Part shown: piece after piece, positions 45,766-54,793 of the stretch
How positions within the stretch are numbered: the first letter of the stretch is position 1
How the letters are laid out: each line of letters opens with the position of its first letter
Assembly: GCF_052156535.1 (NCBI RefSeq)
Contig: NZ_JBQKUP010000037.1
Span: forward strand, 124,001 to 188,000
Direction: 5' to 3'
Length of the DNA stretch: 64,000 bases
DNA from: Nitrospira_E sp052156535
GTDB lineage: Bacteria > Nitrospirota > Nitrospiria > Nitrospirales > UBA8639
Made by a program: the position numbers and the translations under genes
Notes under the pieces: model-generated
The model's input: the letters and a program-made list of their open reading frames with translations, nothing else
What the model was told of the DNA's origin: nothing
Databases searched by the model: none

Positions 45766-46623
45766 TTACAGTTTTTTAATGGTTTCCAGTAATGACCGGA
45801 GGTCTTTGACGGATTTCCCAACCTGTTGTAGTACCTCTTTCTTTGTCAAATTCTGACGTTGGTCAAAAAGTCGTTGGTGCCCATCAGAAATTTGGTCCAA
45901 AACTTTCCCGTATATCTGAACGGCTTCAGAACGTTCGTGTACCTGGGACATTCTGAGGTCTTTCCATTCGGCTAACGCGGCTTTCCCTGCGGGATCTTGG
46001 GATTCCATGGTCAGAGTCATGTAATAATTTTGGATGGCGGCTTCCTCAGTTTGAAAATCTCCGCCAAATCCGTCTGACACGATGTGGTGTAAGGATTCGA
46101 GTACCTCTTGAATAGGCGTGTTGGCTTGTTCGATAAGACTCTGAAGTTGATCTTGTCGCCATCGTTTCACCGCCACAGTGGTCACGATGCCGGCTATTTT
46201 CTTAAACGCTTCTGCCTCTTTTGGAGTGGTGGGGCCCTGAGACTCTAAGGCAGCCGAGAGTTGCGCCAGTTCTTCGGTGTTATCAACCACTTCATCAGCC
46301 GCGAGACGCCCCAGGGATTTCATGTATGTCTCGATAATTGATTGGCGGAGGAGTAAAGACGTTTTCTGTGTGGCACGGTCCTGCGCTATGGCATCAAGAT
46401 GGGCATGGCGACTTGGGGGTTGATAGCGTTTTTGCCGCTGGGGAAAACCCAGGTAGTCATCAACCAGGGTCGTGTACTGAGCAGATTCTGCGGACAGACT
46501 GGCAAAATCTTGAATGGCTTTGAGGTTCGTCGTACAGCCTTGCGTGAAGGCGAGCAGGACCATCGTACTGAAAACAATTGTAATGGAACGCAAGCGGGAG
46601 AGCGAAGTGTAGCCTGTCATCAT
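45766..46623 (-). CDS. Hypothetical lipoprotein
   Basis: A 285-residue protein. The N-terminus is a lipoprotein signal (IVFSTMVLLAFTQGC, with Cys at about 30). The rest is largely helical, with charged stretches (KEAEAFKKIAGIVTTVAVKRWRQDQLQSLIEQA, KEVLQQVGKSVKDLRSLLETIKKL), probably a periplasmic helical bundle anchored to a membrane. No family is recognised. It is cotranscribed with the short helical protein downstream. Confidence 0.65.
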   Translation of the reverse strand: MMTGYTSLSRLRSITIVFSTMVLLAFTQGCTTNLKAIQDFASLSAESAQYTTLVDDYLGFPQRQKRYQPPSRHAHLDAIAQDRATQKTSLLLRQSIIETYMKSLGRLAADEVVDNTEELAQLSAALESQGPTTPKEAEAFKKIAGIVTTVAVKRWRQDQLQSLIEQANTPIQEVLESLHHIVSDGFGGDFQTEEAAIQNYYMTLTMESQDPAGKAALAEWKDLRMSQVHERSEAVQIYGKVLDQISDGHQRLFDQRQNLTKKEVLQQVGKSVKDLRSLLETIKKL

Positions 46624-46959
46624 CCTTCCTGTAGTGGATTGATCCCGAGAAGAGGCTCCATAGGTAATCGGAAGATGTATGCGTTGAGGGCCACCATAGG
46701 TGATTGGGAAAAAAGTGTCAAGAGAAATTCACCTTTCTCCTCAGGGCGAAAATATGTTGGAGGGCTGGAGGCTATAGAATATGGTTCTGATTATGTTTCG
46801 AACCGAATTTCTTGGGACAATCCCTTCATATGCACAGTCGCAACCGACCCGCAGATAAGGAAAAGGGAGCAGGAGGTCTCTGGGAGTGATGTGGTGATTG
46901 ATTGGTAGTACCTTATCCACTGGATTTCAGCTACAGGGTATCCTGAGACCATGATGTCT
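46624..46959. other. Intergenic, promoter region
   Basis: About 335 bases upstream of the lipoprotein gene and downstream of the SGNH hydrolase, both on the minus strand. No gene or RNA was recognised. It must hold the promoter of the lipoprotein gene and the end of the hydrolase transcript. Confidence 0.4.
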
Positions 46960-48138
46960 TTATAGTATGGAAGGATCCTGACATATCCGTTCGGATATTA
47001 ATTGGGCAGCTAAATCGTGACCTTGTTCATTCCAATGCCCAGCCCCAAGTTTCGTATTCGGGAATCCGTGAAGATGTACGTGATATTGGTTCGCATGCCG
47101 CTGAAAATCATACAGCAGATTGAGCACGGGAAAGCCTTCGGATTGGCCAAGTGCTCGAAGTCGTTGCTCCGGATAATCTAGTTTTTGGGTAGCAAGGCGC
47201 TCCTGCAACAATAGCCTACCTTCCTGGTCGATTTGATCAGGGCTTGTAGCAGTGACCAGAAAAAAATTGGCTCCATGCTCAAGCACTTCCTGATGCATTA
47301 ATTTCAGAATGGCTTCGGTAATGTCCCATGCCTCACGATGGATCGGTGTCTGGGGTGGGGCATACACAAAGTCTGCCAATCCTCCATGGCTAGATCCCTG
47401 TTCCTGACTCTCCCCGATTTGCCGTGCCGCCAGCACCCGCTTGGCTTGGTTGAGTAATTCCAAAGTACGAAAGTGATGTACTCCCCAAAGAAGAAGTTGA
47501 TATTTGAGAAGCGGTGGAGACCACTCTTGGAAATTGTACACCAGCTTCAATTCTCCCTGATCAAGATGAAAGTATGGACGAGGGATGTACTCTGGTTCGC
47601 GCAGCTCCGCGCGGGGAAAATTGTCGATGAGATCATTCCCGCTGAAAAACATGGTGAGCACAAGGTCCGGGTCATAGTCCCAACCACGGGAGCGTAGGGT
47701 GATTAATTCTTCAGCATTTCCATACCCTGGAACACCAAAATTAATAATTTCCACATTGTGGGGGAGTAATCGCTCACATGATCGGAGCTGTTGTTCGACT
47801 TTTCTCCCGAAGGTGTCTTCCAGCATGACCTGCCTTGCCTCCGTATAGGAGTCTCCCAGGAGCAAAATCCGGTATGTGTTTTTTGGCTTTTGAAGTGGAT
47901 GTTCGACATCCCGAAATCCGGCTGAGTTAATTTTGATGTAGGCGTTTCCCTCACCATGAAACCACCCTTCCATTCCCGGTTCAAGAACTCGTCCTCTTTC
48001 AGGGTCAAACCCGTGAAAGACCGGATAGGATATGTCCAATAGACGAAGACCGGCTTCCGCAATCAGGAAACCTCCAAAGACACCTATCAGAATTAACAGG
48101 CCAATTTTCCCGAAGTAATTGAAATTTTTATTGCTCAC
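46960..48138 (-). CDS. Membrane-anchored SGNH/GDSL hydrolase
   Basis: A 392-residue protein. A membrane helix at about 11-30 (IGLLILIGVFGGFLIAEAG) anchors it, followed by an SGNH hydrolase domain: GDSYTEA (Ser97), FGVPGYGNAEE, MFFSGNDLIDN and the catalytic C-terminal GHWNEQGHDL. Such proteins often remove or add acyl groups on surface polysaccharides in the periplasm. GTG at 48138 overlaps the stop of the upstream ORF (GTGA), so the two are translationally coupled. A GAGGAGG ribosome binding site lies about ten bases before it. Confidence 0.85.
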   Translation of the reverse strand: MSNKNFNYFGKIGLLILIGVFGGFLIAEAGLRLLDISYPVFHGFDPERGRVLEPGMEGWFHGEGNAYIKINSAGFRDVEHPLQKPKNTYRILLLGDSYTEARQVMLEDTFGRKVEQQLRSCERLLPHNVEIINFGVPGYGNAEELITLRSRGWDYDPDLVLTMFFSGNDLIDNFPRAELREPEYIPRPYFHLDQGELKLVYNFQEWSPPLLKYQLLLWGVHHFRTLELLNQAKRVLAARQIGESQEQGSSHGGLADFVYAPPQTPIHREAWDITEAILKLMHQEVLEHGANFFLVTATSPDQIDQEGRLLLQERLATQKLDYPEQRLRALGQSEGFPVLNLLYDFQRHANQYHVHLHGFPNTKLGAGHWNEQGHDLAAQLISERICQDPSIL

Positions 48139-48386
48139 CGTAAGTCATCCTCCTCTATCACGTCATCGGCCTTCTTCATTTGTTCCTTGCAGCGGGAAAA
48201 CATCCCCCGTACTAAATGATAAGTCCTCCGGGTATTGATCACGGGCATATTCCAAAGTGATCCAAACTCCACGGAAACCGTTACAACGGTTTTCGTTTCT
48301 GACGAATGGGAGAAGAAACATTTTTCATGAAATGTCGGATGATCGATTTTGACCAAAGCGACGACTTCCACCCCATTAACCGGCAA
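48135..48386 (-). CDS. Small hypothetical protein coupled to the SGNH hydrolase
   Basis: An 83-residue frame (VNGVEVVALVKIDHPTFHEK... ending KKADDVIEEDDLR). The only support is the 4-base overlap with the hydrolase start (GTGA), since it has no domain or ribosome binding site and begins at TTG. The real start may be internal. It could also be a remnant or a leader ORF that delivers ribosomes to the hydrolase gene. Confidence 0.4.
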   Translation of the reverse strand: MPVNGVEVVALVKIDHPTFHEKCFFSHSSETKTVVTVSVEFGSLWNMPVINTRRTYHLVRGMFSRCKEQMKKADDVIEEDDLR

Positions 48387-49180
48387 TGCCAGGGAAAGTG
48401 ATTGACCTATTCATATTGAATAATAAGCAGAATCAAATTTTCTCAAGTGCCATGGACGTCCTCGACTACGGCAAGTTTGTCCTCTCTAGGTTCAGATCGG
48501 TTTTTTACACGTTCAGCTTAAATGAAATAATGTTGAGCGATCCTCCTCTTTCACAAGCAATGGGAAGTGAATTTCCGGACAATCTTGTAATTGAGTGAAA
48601 GAAGAGGATCTTGTGAAATGAGATTGAGTTTCAAGATATCTTCGTATGCTGGTGATCACATTTCCGCAGCAAATAGAGTATTCCAGGACTTGGGATGTGG
48701 CGTTGAAAAAGGATGACGGATCTACCCCTTTATGGCGAATGTGGACAGTGAGCCTCTCTGATTAAGCCTACGAACTCGAATTGGTTTCAAAGGGGTAGGT
48801 GGTGTCTCATGAAGGAGGGAGGACCGATGGAAAGTTAGTCATGAATTTAAAAGCGAAGCGGTTTAACTGGTTATTCAAGGGATCTTGATGGCGGGATGTC
48901 TTGGCGGCAGCCATGCGGGGGTAACCGGGTTTCAAGGTATGAGATGCTAATAGGCTCAAGCGAGTATCCGGCCTATAGGCCAGACAGAGGATGGTAAACG
49001 AGATAATGGTAGAGGGAATGATCCTGTTCTAGCAGAATTGGGCCTTGTGTCAGGAGAATGAGAACGTGTGTCCCGAGATCTCAATGCGACCTGGGCCACA
49101 ACATTATGAAGGTTGCCTAAGCGAGGACCGGAGTCCGTGATGTGAGAACATGCCTTCCACGGATGTATCGACGATAGCTC
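48387..49180. other. Intergenic region with palindromes, unassigned
   Basis: About 800 bases with no supported protein gene. The stretch 48880-49170 is purine-rich and looks like structured RNA or a decayed intron-like sequence: it has a perfect 12-bp palindrome GGCCTATAGGCC at 48970-48981 and several short stems. The frame 48386-48598 is unsupported. Confidence 0.35.
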
Positions 49181-50413
49181 CTACCCCGGAGAAGATGTCA
49201 GTGTAGGATTATTTTTTTCGTGAATGGCATTGGCCCTCGTTTCCTGCGTGACGGCGTCCTCGGTTCGACCTATTTTTCGCAAAAGGGTGGCGTAATTTCT
49301 AAGCGCTCGTTCCACACGAAAATGATCTTTCCCCATGGTCTGTTCCGTGAGAGTGATGGTCCGTTGAAACAAGGGATCGGCTTTATCATATTGTCCTGTG
49401 GTGACATACAGTAACGCTAAATTATTGAGAGGGCCGCTCAAGCTTGAATGTTCGGGCCCTTCAGCCTGTTCAATAATGACAATGGCGCGTTGGATTAAGG
49501 GGATGGCTTGCTCAGGTTGGTCCTGTAGTCTATGGATTTCTCCTAATTGATTGAGGATGATGGCAACCCGGGGGTGGTCCTTGCCAAATCCCTCTTCGCT
49601 AATAGTCAGCATTCGTTCCAACACAGGCGTCGCTTGTGAAAATTGCTTAGCAGAACTATAGAGAAGCGCGAGATTATTCAAGCTGCCGAGGAGATGGGGA
49701 TTGGTGGGGCCAATTTGCTTTTCTTTGATGGCTAAAGCCCGGAGTAATAACGACTCTGCCTGGTCATACTGTTCCTGGGCTCGATGGAGGAGCGCAAGAT
49801 TATTGAGTGGTTCAATAAGTTCAGGTGCCTCCGGTCCTGTGGTTCTTTCCCGGCTGGCGAGAACCCGTTTCAGATAGGGTTCCGCCTGGGCATAGTGGGC
49901 TTGCCGGACAAACAGTGCTGCGAGATTTTCCAGGTCACGGATAACTTCAGGGTTATCAGGACCTAGCGCCTGTTCCCGAACCGCCAAGGCTCGTTCAAAT
50001 GAGGCTTGAGCCTGGTCGAACTTCTGTTGGGTGACATACAGCGCGCCAAGATTACTGAGGCTTGCTGCTAACTCGGCTGTCTGAGGATTTGGCCCTTCTT
50101 CATGAATGGCTACAGCTTTCAGAAGGAGGGTTTCAGCCTGTTCGGGCTCTCCTTTCGCATTGTGCAGAATCGCCAGATTGGTGATGGACTGGATGTGACG
50201 AGGGTCCTGGCCTTCGAACTGTTCTGCCAGTTCAAGCGCAGCCTTCAGTTCCTGTTCAGCTTCCGGGAACTTTCCCTGTTCCATCAAGGTCGTGCCTTGG
50301 TCAGTGTGGAGTTGCCAAGGCGATTTGTCTTCGCTGCACCCGATGAGGGTAATGATGAGCAGGGTAAGGGTCAGATACCGCAAGATATGTGAGGGCCGAA
50401 AAGAAAGAATCAT
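49181..50413 (-). CDS. TPR-repeat lipoprotein (kinesin-light-chain type)
   Basis: A 410-residue protein. Lipoprotein signal LLIITLIGC (Cys at about 26) is followed by about eight tetratricopeptide repeats of 42 residues, each with the pattern LxNLAxLYxxxxxxxxAxxxxxRAL, as in NNLALLYSSAKQFSQATPVLERML and NNLALLYVTTGQYDKADPLF. The repeats are of the kinesin-light-chain subtype. It is likely a surface- or periplasm-facing scaffold. It is separate from its neighbours, and its downstream gap (48387-49180) may include a terminator. No function is assigned. Confidence 0.8.
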   Translation of the reverse strand: MILSFRPSHILRYLTLTLLIITLIGCSEDKSPWQLHTDQGTTLMEQGKFPEAEQELKAALELAEQFEGQDPRHIQSITNLAILHNAKGEPEQAETLLLKAVAIHEEGPNPQTAELAASLSNLGALYVTQQKFDQAQASFERALAVREQALGPDNPEVIRDLENLAALFVRQAHYAQAEPYLKRVLASRERTTGPEAPELIEPLNNLALLHRAQEQYDQAESLLLRALAIKEKQIGPTNPHLLGSLNNLALLYSSAKQFSQATPVLERMLTISEEGFGKDHPRVAIILNQLGEIHRLQDQPEQAIPLIQRAIVIIEQAEGPEHSSLSGPLNNLALLYVTTGQYDKADPLFQRTITLTEQTMGKDHFRVERALRNYATLLRKIGRTEDAVTQETRANAIHEKNNPTLTSSPG

Positions 50414-50626
50414 GAGATAGGGTGTGTCCTTTGGTTCTGAATGAGCAAGATGAATTGTCAGAGGTGGATTGTACTGAAGGACTCAGGGTCTTGCCAAACT
50501 GTCTGTTTCCCGTTGGGGTTATGAGGGAGGATCCTCTACGGAGAGTCTGTGTAAACATTGAAATAGGTCCTATTTACACCCACATGCGGGTGATCTAAAG
50601 CCATTTGAAAAAAATCGAAAATATTC

Positions 50627-50729
50627 AAAAAGGCTTATCCAGCAAGGCCGCAGCTCCTTGGTTTGGCGGAACGTACGGAGGAGTACGAGAGCCAGGCCGA
50701 GGGGCGAGAACGCCGCTGGTGGCCTTTTT
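50627..50729. terminator. Imperfect inverted-repeat element with AAAAAGGC/GCCTTTTT ends
   Basis: The ends AAAAAGGC (50627-50634) and GCCTTTTT (50722-50729) are complementary and flank a GC-rich interior with further stems (AAGGCCGCAGC with a CGCCGC region). It looks like a bidirectional terminator or a dispersed repeat. Its last base is the first base of the TGA of the radical SAM gene, so it would end that transcript right at the stop codon. Confidence 0.55.
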
Positions 50730-51748
50730 CAAAACTCCCACAGAGAGAGTTGCGTGGGTCCTGGCCGTCGAAACGTAGCAGGAATAGGTGTGTCGGGAAT
50801 ATCCTGAAATCCAAGTTTCCTTGATGAAGTGTCGAATAGTTGCTCGATGACATTCCATGTTTTCCCCTCCCCAACATGGCGTTTGAAAAACGTTCGATCC
50901 CCAACTTGTCCTCCTCGAACTTCTTTGAGGTGGGCGAGGATTTTCTGGATTCGATCGGGAAAATGATGCGTCATTCGTTCAATAAATACCTGTTCCACGT
51001 TATCGTTGAGACGCAGCAGGATATAGGCAGCATGTTGGGCTCCGGCATCGCGCGCTCGCGATAAAATCTGTGGAATGTCGTGTTCATTTAATCCGGGAAT
51101 GACGGGGGCAATCGAGACCGCGGTTGAAATGCCGGCTTTGGACAACTGTTCTAAGGTCTCAAACCGTTTTGTAATTGAGGGGGCTTGCGGTTCAACTTTC
51201 CGGGCAATGTCATCTGAGGCAAACGGAATACTCAAAAAGACGCGCACCCATGCTTTGTTTCGCAGTTCTTGCAATACATCAATGTCTCGCACGATTAGGG
51301 CGGATTTGGAGATGAGTCCAACCGGATTATGAAATTCTGCACAGACTTGTAAACAGGATCTGGTCAGTTTGTAGGTGGCTTCCAGGGGTTGATAGGGATC
51401 GGTATTGCCGGAAAAGACAATCAATTCCCCTTGCCAGGATCGTTTGAGCAATGATTCCTGAAGTTTCGCAGGAGCATTGACCTTGACGACCAGCTTGGAT
51501 TCAAAGTCCGTTCCGGATCCAAAACCCCAGTATTCGTGGGTGGGGCGGGCATAGCAATAGGCGCAGGCATGAAAGCACCCCCGATAGGGATTCACGCTCC
51601 ATCGAAAGGGGAGGTCGGGGCTGGTATTGTGGCTGAGGATGGTCTTCACCGTTTCTTCGTAGATGTCCGGGGTCACGGGTGGAGGCGTCTCCAGGCGCTC
51701 GCGGACTTCCGGAGAAAAGGGATTTTTGGGATTGGAGATCGGTTTCAT
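50729..51748 (-). CDS. SPL-family radical SAM protein
   Basis: A 339-residue iron-sulphur enzyme. The radical SAM cysteines are in GCFHACAYC (Cys58, Cys62, Cys65, a C-x3-C-x2-C spacing). The motif FSGNTDPYQPLEATYKLT and the later SIAPVIPGLNEHDIPQIL match the PA0069/SPL-like subfamily, related to spore photoproduct lyase. Substrates of this subfamily are not known. The C-terminal half has HFPDRIQKILAHL and ends with a WEF tail. It is transcribed alone. An imperfect terminator-like repeat begins at its stop. Confidence 0.88.
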   Translation of the reverse strand: MKPISNPKNPFSPEVRERLETPPPVTPDIYEETVKTILSHNTSPDLPFRWSVNPYRGCFHACAYCYARPTHEYWGFGSGTDFESKLVVKVNAPAKLQESLLKRSWQGELIVFSGNTDPYQPLEATYKLTRSCLQVCAEFHNPVGLISKSALIVRDIDVLQELRNKAWVRVFLSIPFASDDIARKVEPQAPSITKRFETLEQLSKAGISTAVSIAPVIPGLNEHDIPQILSRARDAGAQHAAYILLRLNDNVEQVFIERMTHHFPDRIQKILAHLKEVRGGQVGDRTFFKRHVGEGKTWNVIEQLFDTSSRKLGFQDIPDTPIPATFRRPGPTQLSLWEF

Positions 51749-51904
51749 GTCAAACTAAAAAATACGCTGGGTCCTCTTTGTTCTCGCTAGGTAAAGAGGG
51801 TACCCTTTCACATCTGCTGGGTACCATTTGAACATTCTGGTAAAATATAAACATTCTATCAGGATCGAAAATGAAAGCCATTGCTCGTAAAAACCAGGCT
51901 CGTT

Positions 51905-51946
51905 GCTCCCGTAGCTCAGTCGGATAAAACAGCATTTTCCGAAACA
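51905..51946 (+). pseudogene. Decayed 5' tRNA-Arg fragment
   Basis: GCTCCCGTAGCTCAGTCGGATA closely matches the first 22 bases of the intact tRNA-Arg at 53377, then the D-stem decays (AAAAC for GAGC). A TTCCGAA anticodon-like loop (CCG) follows but its stem does not pair. The T-arm and acceptor 3' half are missing. It looks like a leftover of an earlier integration event or of a lost tRNA-Arg(CCG). Confidence 0.6.
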
Positions 51947-51952
51947 CTCAAA

Positions 51953-51995
51953 GGGGGATTGTCGAAGTAATTGAAAAAAACGGCAATCCCCTTTT
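51953..51995. terminator. Stem-loop, possible terminator
   Basis: GGGGATTG (51954-51961) pairs with CAATCCCC (51984-51991), 8 bp with a 22-base loop, followed by a TTTT run on the plus strand and preceded by AAA. It lies directly after the decayed tRNA fragment. Confidence 0.5.
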
Positions 51996-52296
51996 CCCAC
52001 CTGCATAAACACTGATTACTCTTCATGTTCCACTTCACCAACGTTCATCCTGCTTCACCCACAATTGTCTCTCTTTCTAACATCTAATTAATACTTGATT
52101 CTGGGTATTAAGAATCTTGAGAGGGAATCCCCTTTTCCAGAAAACTCAGCCCCACTCCCACCCAACGCCCCTCTATAAGTGGGTCTGTCAGCGGAAGATT
52201 CCCCATATCAAAATGGAAAGGCTTCTGAAGTTTGATTACCTGAAACTGGACAAATGGATTAGACAGTAAACAATAATGCCGATGCCCGGGAAGAAG

Positions 52297-52656
52297 TTAG
52301 GAAGAAACTGAATCGGGGGCAGGATGATGACTGATCGCTTCAGGAATGGACGAATAGATCGAAATGAGGTCCGTCAAATGGAGAGATTCCATCGTATTGC
52401 GAACCATGGGGGACGGGGCCACGATACTGAGCCGCACCTGGTTGATTTGCAAAGCGTGGTACCACGTAAAAAGGTTGCCTACTCCGCCCAGGTCCATTGT
52501 GGCCACTTTGGAAAGATTGAGGATGACGTGGCGGCAGGTTCCTTGTTGAGCCTCCTCAATAATTGCTTCAAGTCTCAAGGTTTGAAGGGAATCCAGGTGT
52601 CCAGAAAGAGTCAATACTCTAGTGGTAGGGTGTTTGGAACTATCGAAGTCCTGCAT
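52297..52656 (-). CDS. STAS-domain protein lacking the phospho-serine
   Basis: A 119-residue STAS protein: RVLTLSGHLDSL at the N-terminus, VILNLSKVATMDLGGVGNLF in the middle, and RLSIVAPSPMVRNTMESLHL at the end. Anti-sigma-factor antagonists carry DSSG at the strand-helix turn; here the site reads DLGG, with no serine to phosphorylate. It may therefore act as a fixed-state partner or scaffold. No kinase or phosphatase partner is in the window. The region to its right is a decayed recombinase. Confidence 0.75.
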   Translation of the reverse strand: MQDFDSSKHPTTRVLTLSGHLDSLQTLRLEAIIEEAQQGTCRHVILNLSKVATMDLGGVGNLFTWYHALQINQVRLSIVAPSPMVRNTMESLHLTDLISIYSSIPEAISHHPAPDSVSS

Positions 52657-52802
52657 GAGAGGTTTATCGGCAACAAAGAGAAGAGAGTGAAGAGTTTTTT
52701 GAGAAAAGACACCTCATGGATGGAAGCAGCGGGCATATTGGATATCGCCAAACTGGATGATTGCATCAAACAACAAACCGTGATGCCGATATCTGAAATA
52801 CG

Positions 52803-53345
52803 ATCTTAACAATTGTCACTTGTCGACTAACAAACTACTATGAGCAGGCTGGTCCTCGACTGAAACCCATTCTCCTTATTACCTATCATCTGGGAATGCA
52901 GTTGGGAGAGATTTTCAATCTGACTTGGGAACAGGTTGATCTGCAAAGAAGATTTTTCACCTTGTCGGAGAGGGATATCAAAAACAGGGAGTCTTGCCTG
53001 ATGCGGTTGATGGTCAATGTCCGACAAGCTCTGACAGATTTATTTAAGGTGAGGAGTCTATTAAGCAACTAAGGTATTTTTGTATAATGACCGGAGCCTG
53101 GGTTCGGTTAAAAGGAATTTAAGACTGCTTTAGAGGATGCCGGGATTTAGAACTTTCGATTTCATGACCTGAGACGTTGTGCTGCTACGATTCTCAGGAG
53201 AGCAAGGGAAGTACGGTGACAGAAGATTGTGGGTCAGAAATCGGAAAAGATGTATAATCGGTACAACAACGTAAACGAAGAGGATTTGCCGAAGGCATCT
53301 GCAAAACTTAACACGCAAATAACATCTGCAGTTTACCTTTCTTGA
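52803..53345 (+). pseudogene. Tyrosine recombinase (integrase) pseudogene
   Basis: One reading frame carries the recombinase signature broken by internal stop codons. It has LKPILLITYHLGMQLGEIFNLTWEQVDL near the start (GMQ replaces the catalytic GMR), ALEDAGI then NFRFHDLRRCAAT with the HxxR motif intact, GQKSEKM where the second His is lost (Q for H), and RYNNV with the tyrosine. Six in-frame stops lie between these parts (TAA, TAA, TGA, TAA, TAG, TGA) but no net frameshift. It ends 32 bases before tRNA-Arg, in the orientation opposite to the working integrase. Confidence 0.85.
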
Positions 53346-53376
53346 AGGAAACTGTAACATGTTGTATATAAAGGAT

Positions 53377-53453
53377 GCCCCCGTAGCTCAGTCGGATAGA
53401 GCAGCGGTTTCCTAAACCGCGGGCCGCACGTTCAATTCGTGTCGGGGGCACCA
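53377..53453 (+). tRNA. tRNA-Arg (anticodon CCU)
   Basis: A 77-base gene with GCCCCCG/CGGGGGC acceptor stem, GCTC/GAGC D-stem, GCGGT/ACCGC anticodon stem around TTCCTAA (anticodon CCT in DNA), GCACG/CGTGT T-stem with TTCAATT loop, and an encoded CCA end. It is the integration target of the element that follows. Its 3' half is supplied by attL. Confidence 0.96.
53409..53449 (+). repeat. attL (left 41-bp core repeat within tRNA-Arg)
   Basis: It covers the anticodon loop to the last base of the acceptor stem, identical to 62736-62776. The next base differs (A in the tRNA, C at the right end). The tRNA is intact, so integration restored its 3' end. Confidence 0.93.
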
Positions 53454-53458
53454 TCTTT

Positions 53459-54538
53459 TCAACAACTTACGGCGATCTCTCCCTCCTTCTCCTTCCCCAT
53501 TGTGCTCGAAATTGTGCTCAAGATGTTCAATTTGTCCTTAGCCTGAACCAGGTCTGCCTCACTCACAATATTGTAGCGGTCGAAGACGGATCGGGTTCGA
53601 TGGCCAGAAATATCCATAGCCACTCGTTCAGAAATGCCGGACCGGATGAGGTTTCGAACGCCTGTCCTTCGTAAGTCATGAAACAGTTTCTCTGGCATAT
53701 GGGCCTTGTCACAGGCCTCTTTCCATGTTCTCTTGGGTATTCTCCGTAACCAGGTTCCCCTGTAATGGCACACCCACGGGCAATAAGGGTATTTCAGGCG
53801 GGATTCTCGCCACCATTGCTTGAGACCATGGGTGACCTCATTAGCCAAGGGAATGATTCGTCCCTCTCCATTTTTGGTGGTACCGGGGTCTAATCGGATC
53901 CATCCCTTTTCGAGATCAACGTGATCCCATTGAAGACCAAGAATCTCTCCTGATCGCATTCCCGTCCAATAGGCAATGATGAAGGGAATTTTGAGGTAAT
54001 CGGATAAACGGCCCCGGAGTAACTGATACTCTTCATGCGTAAAAAACCCGGTCCGAATATTGTTTTCCTTGAGTTTCGGGATGTGGGGGATGGTATATGG
54101 CTTTACGAGAGGTGGGGTTTGTTTGATTGCTAAATTAAACATGCGTTTGAGAGCGGCCAATTCACGATTTATAGTGGCAGGGGCGGCTTTTTCCTGTTGT
54201 CGTCTTTCGATATATCTCGAAAGGTGAGGGCTCGTTATATCGTGGGCTCGAAACTTGGCAAAGGATTCCTTGAGATGATTGACGAGTTGTTCGACTCGGG
54301 TGAGGGTTTTCCGGCCATTATTGCGGTAATCTTGGATCAGTAGGTTGGTCAGATCCTCAAACGTGGTTCGATCAGCCTGTAAATTTGGTAACCGGCCATC
54401 GACGACTTCACCTTCCCGTTTTTTTAAGAACGCCGTCGCAACTGATTTTTGAGGGGAACGGCTACTTTCCCTAAACAATTGTCCCTGGTGGTAATATTGT
54501 ATCCACCACGTGTGCCCTCTTTGGTAGACCCTTCCCAT
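53459..54538 (-). CDS. int: Tyrosine-family integrase
   Basis: A 359-residue site-specific recombinase. The N-terminus (MGRVYQRGHTWWIQYYHQGQ) and SAM-like core-binding domain (about 55-140) precede the catalytic domain: GMRSGE (Arg195), HDLRR (His287, Arg290), GHRTR (His313) and the nucleophile in DRYN (Tyr322). It should integrate and excise the element at tRNA-Arg. It lies directly downstream of the tRNA, transcribed towards it. Its C-terminal coding region contains two TGTGCTC repeats (plus strand 53501-53508 and 53513-53520) also found near attR. It follows the excisionase-like gene by 48 bases. Confidence 0.95.
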   Translation of the reverse strand: MGRVYQRGHTWWIQYYHQGQLFRESSRSPQKSVATAFLKKREGEVVDGRLPNLQADRTTFEDLTNLLIQDYRNNGRKTLTRVEQLVNHLKESFAKFRAHDITSPHLSRYIERRQQEKAAPATINRELAALKRMFNLAIKQTPPLVKPYTIPHIPKLKENNIRTGFFTHEEYQLLRGRLSDYLKIPFIIAYWTGMRSGEILGLQWDHVDLEKGWIRLDPGTTKNGEGRIIPLANEVTHGLKQWWRESRLKYPYCPWVCHYRGTWLRRIPKRTWKEACDKAHMPEKLFHDLRRTGVRNLIRSGISERVAMDISGHRTRSVFDRYNIVSEADLVQAKDKLNILSTISSTMGKEKEGEIAVSC

Positions 54539-54586
54539 GGTTCATCTCCCTGACTCCTTGATGGATCGCTCCATTGAGTCCAAAAG

Positions 54587-54793
54587 TCAAGGCCCCTCCA
54601 CCTTTTTGAGTCTGGAAATGTAGGCATCCAGGTCTTGCCGATCAATGAGAATCCGGCGATGAATTTTTATGGAAGGGAGTTCTCCCCGAAACCGGAGATT
54701 GCGAATCGTCCAATAGGAGATGCCAAGATACTGAGCGGCTTCCTGTTCTGATATCAATCGGGATTCCACAGGACTATAGCTGGGTTGTTTCAT
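54587..54793 (-). CDS. Excisionase/AlpA-like helix-turn-helix protein
   Basis: A 68-residue DNA-binding protein with a winged-helix MerR/excisionase motif: ISEQEAAQYLGISYWTIRNLRFRGELPSIKIHRRILI and DRQDLDAYI. Such proteins direct excision or repress integrase genes. It overlaps the resolvase by 20 bases and precedes the integrase, so it probably regulates or assists both. Confidence 0.88.
   Translation of the reverse strand: MKQPSYSPVESRLISEQEAAQYLGISYWTIRNLRFRGELPSIKIHRRILIDRQDLDAYISRLKKVEGP

Noticed and set aside
52324..52809. 161-residue plus-strand frame over the STAS gene
   Set aside because: The opposite strand encodes a recognisable STAS domain; this frame has no domain or ribosome binding site.
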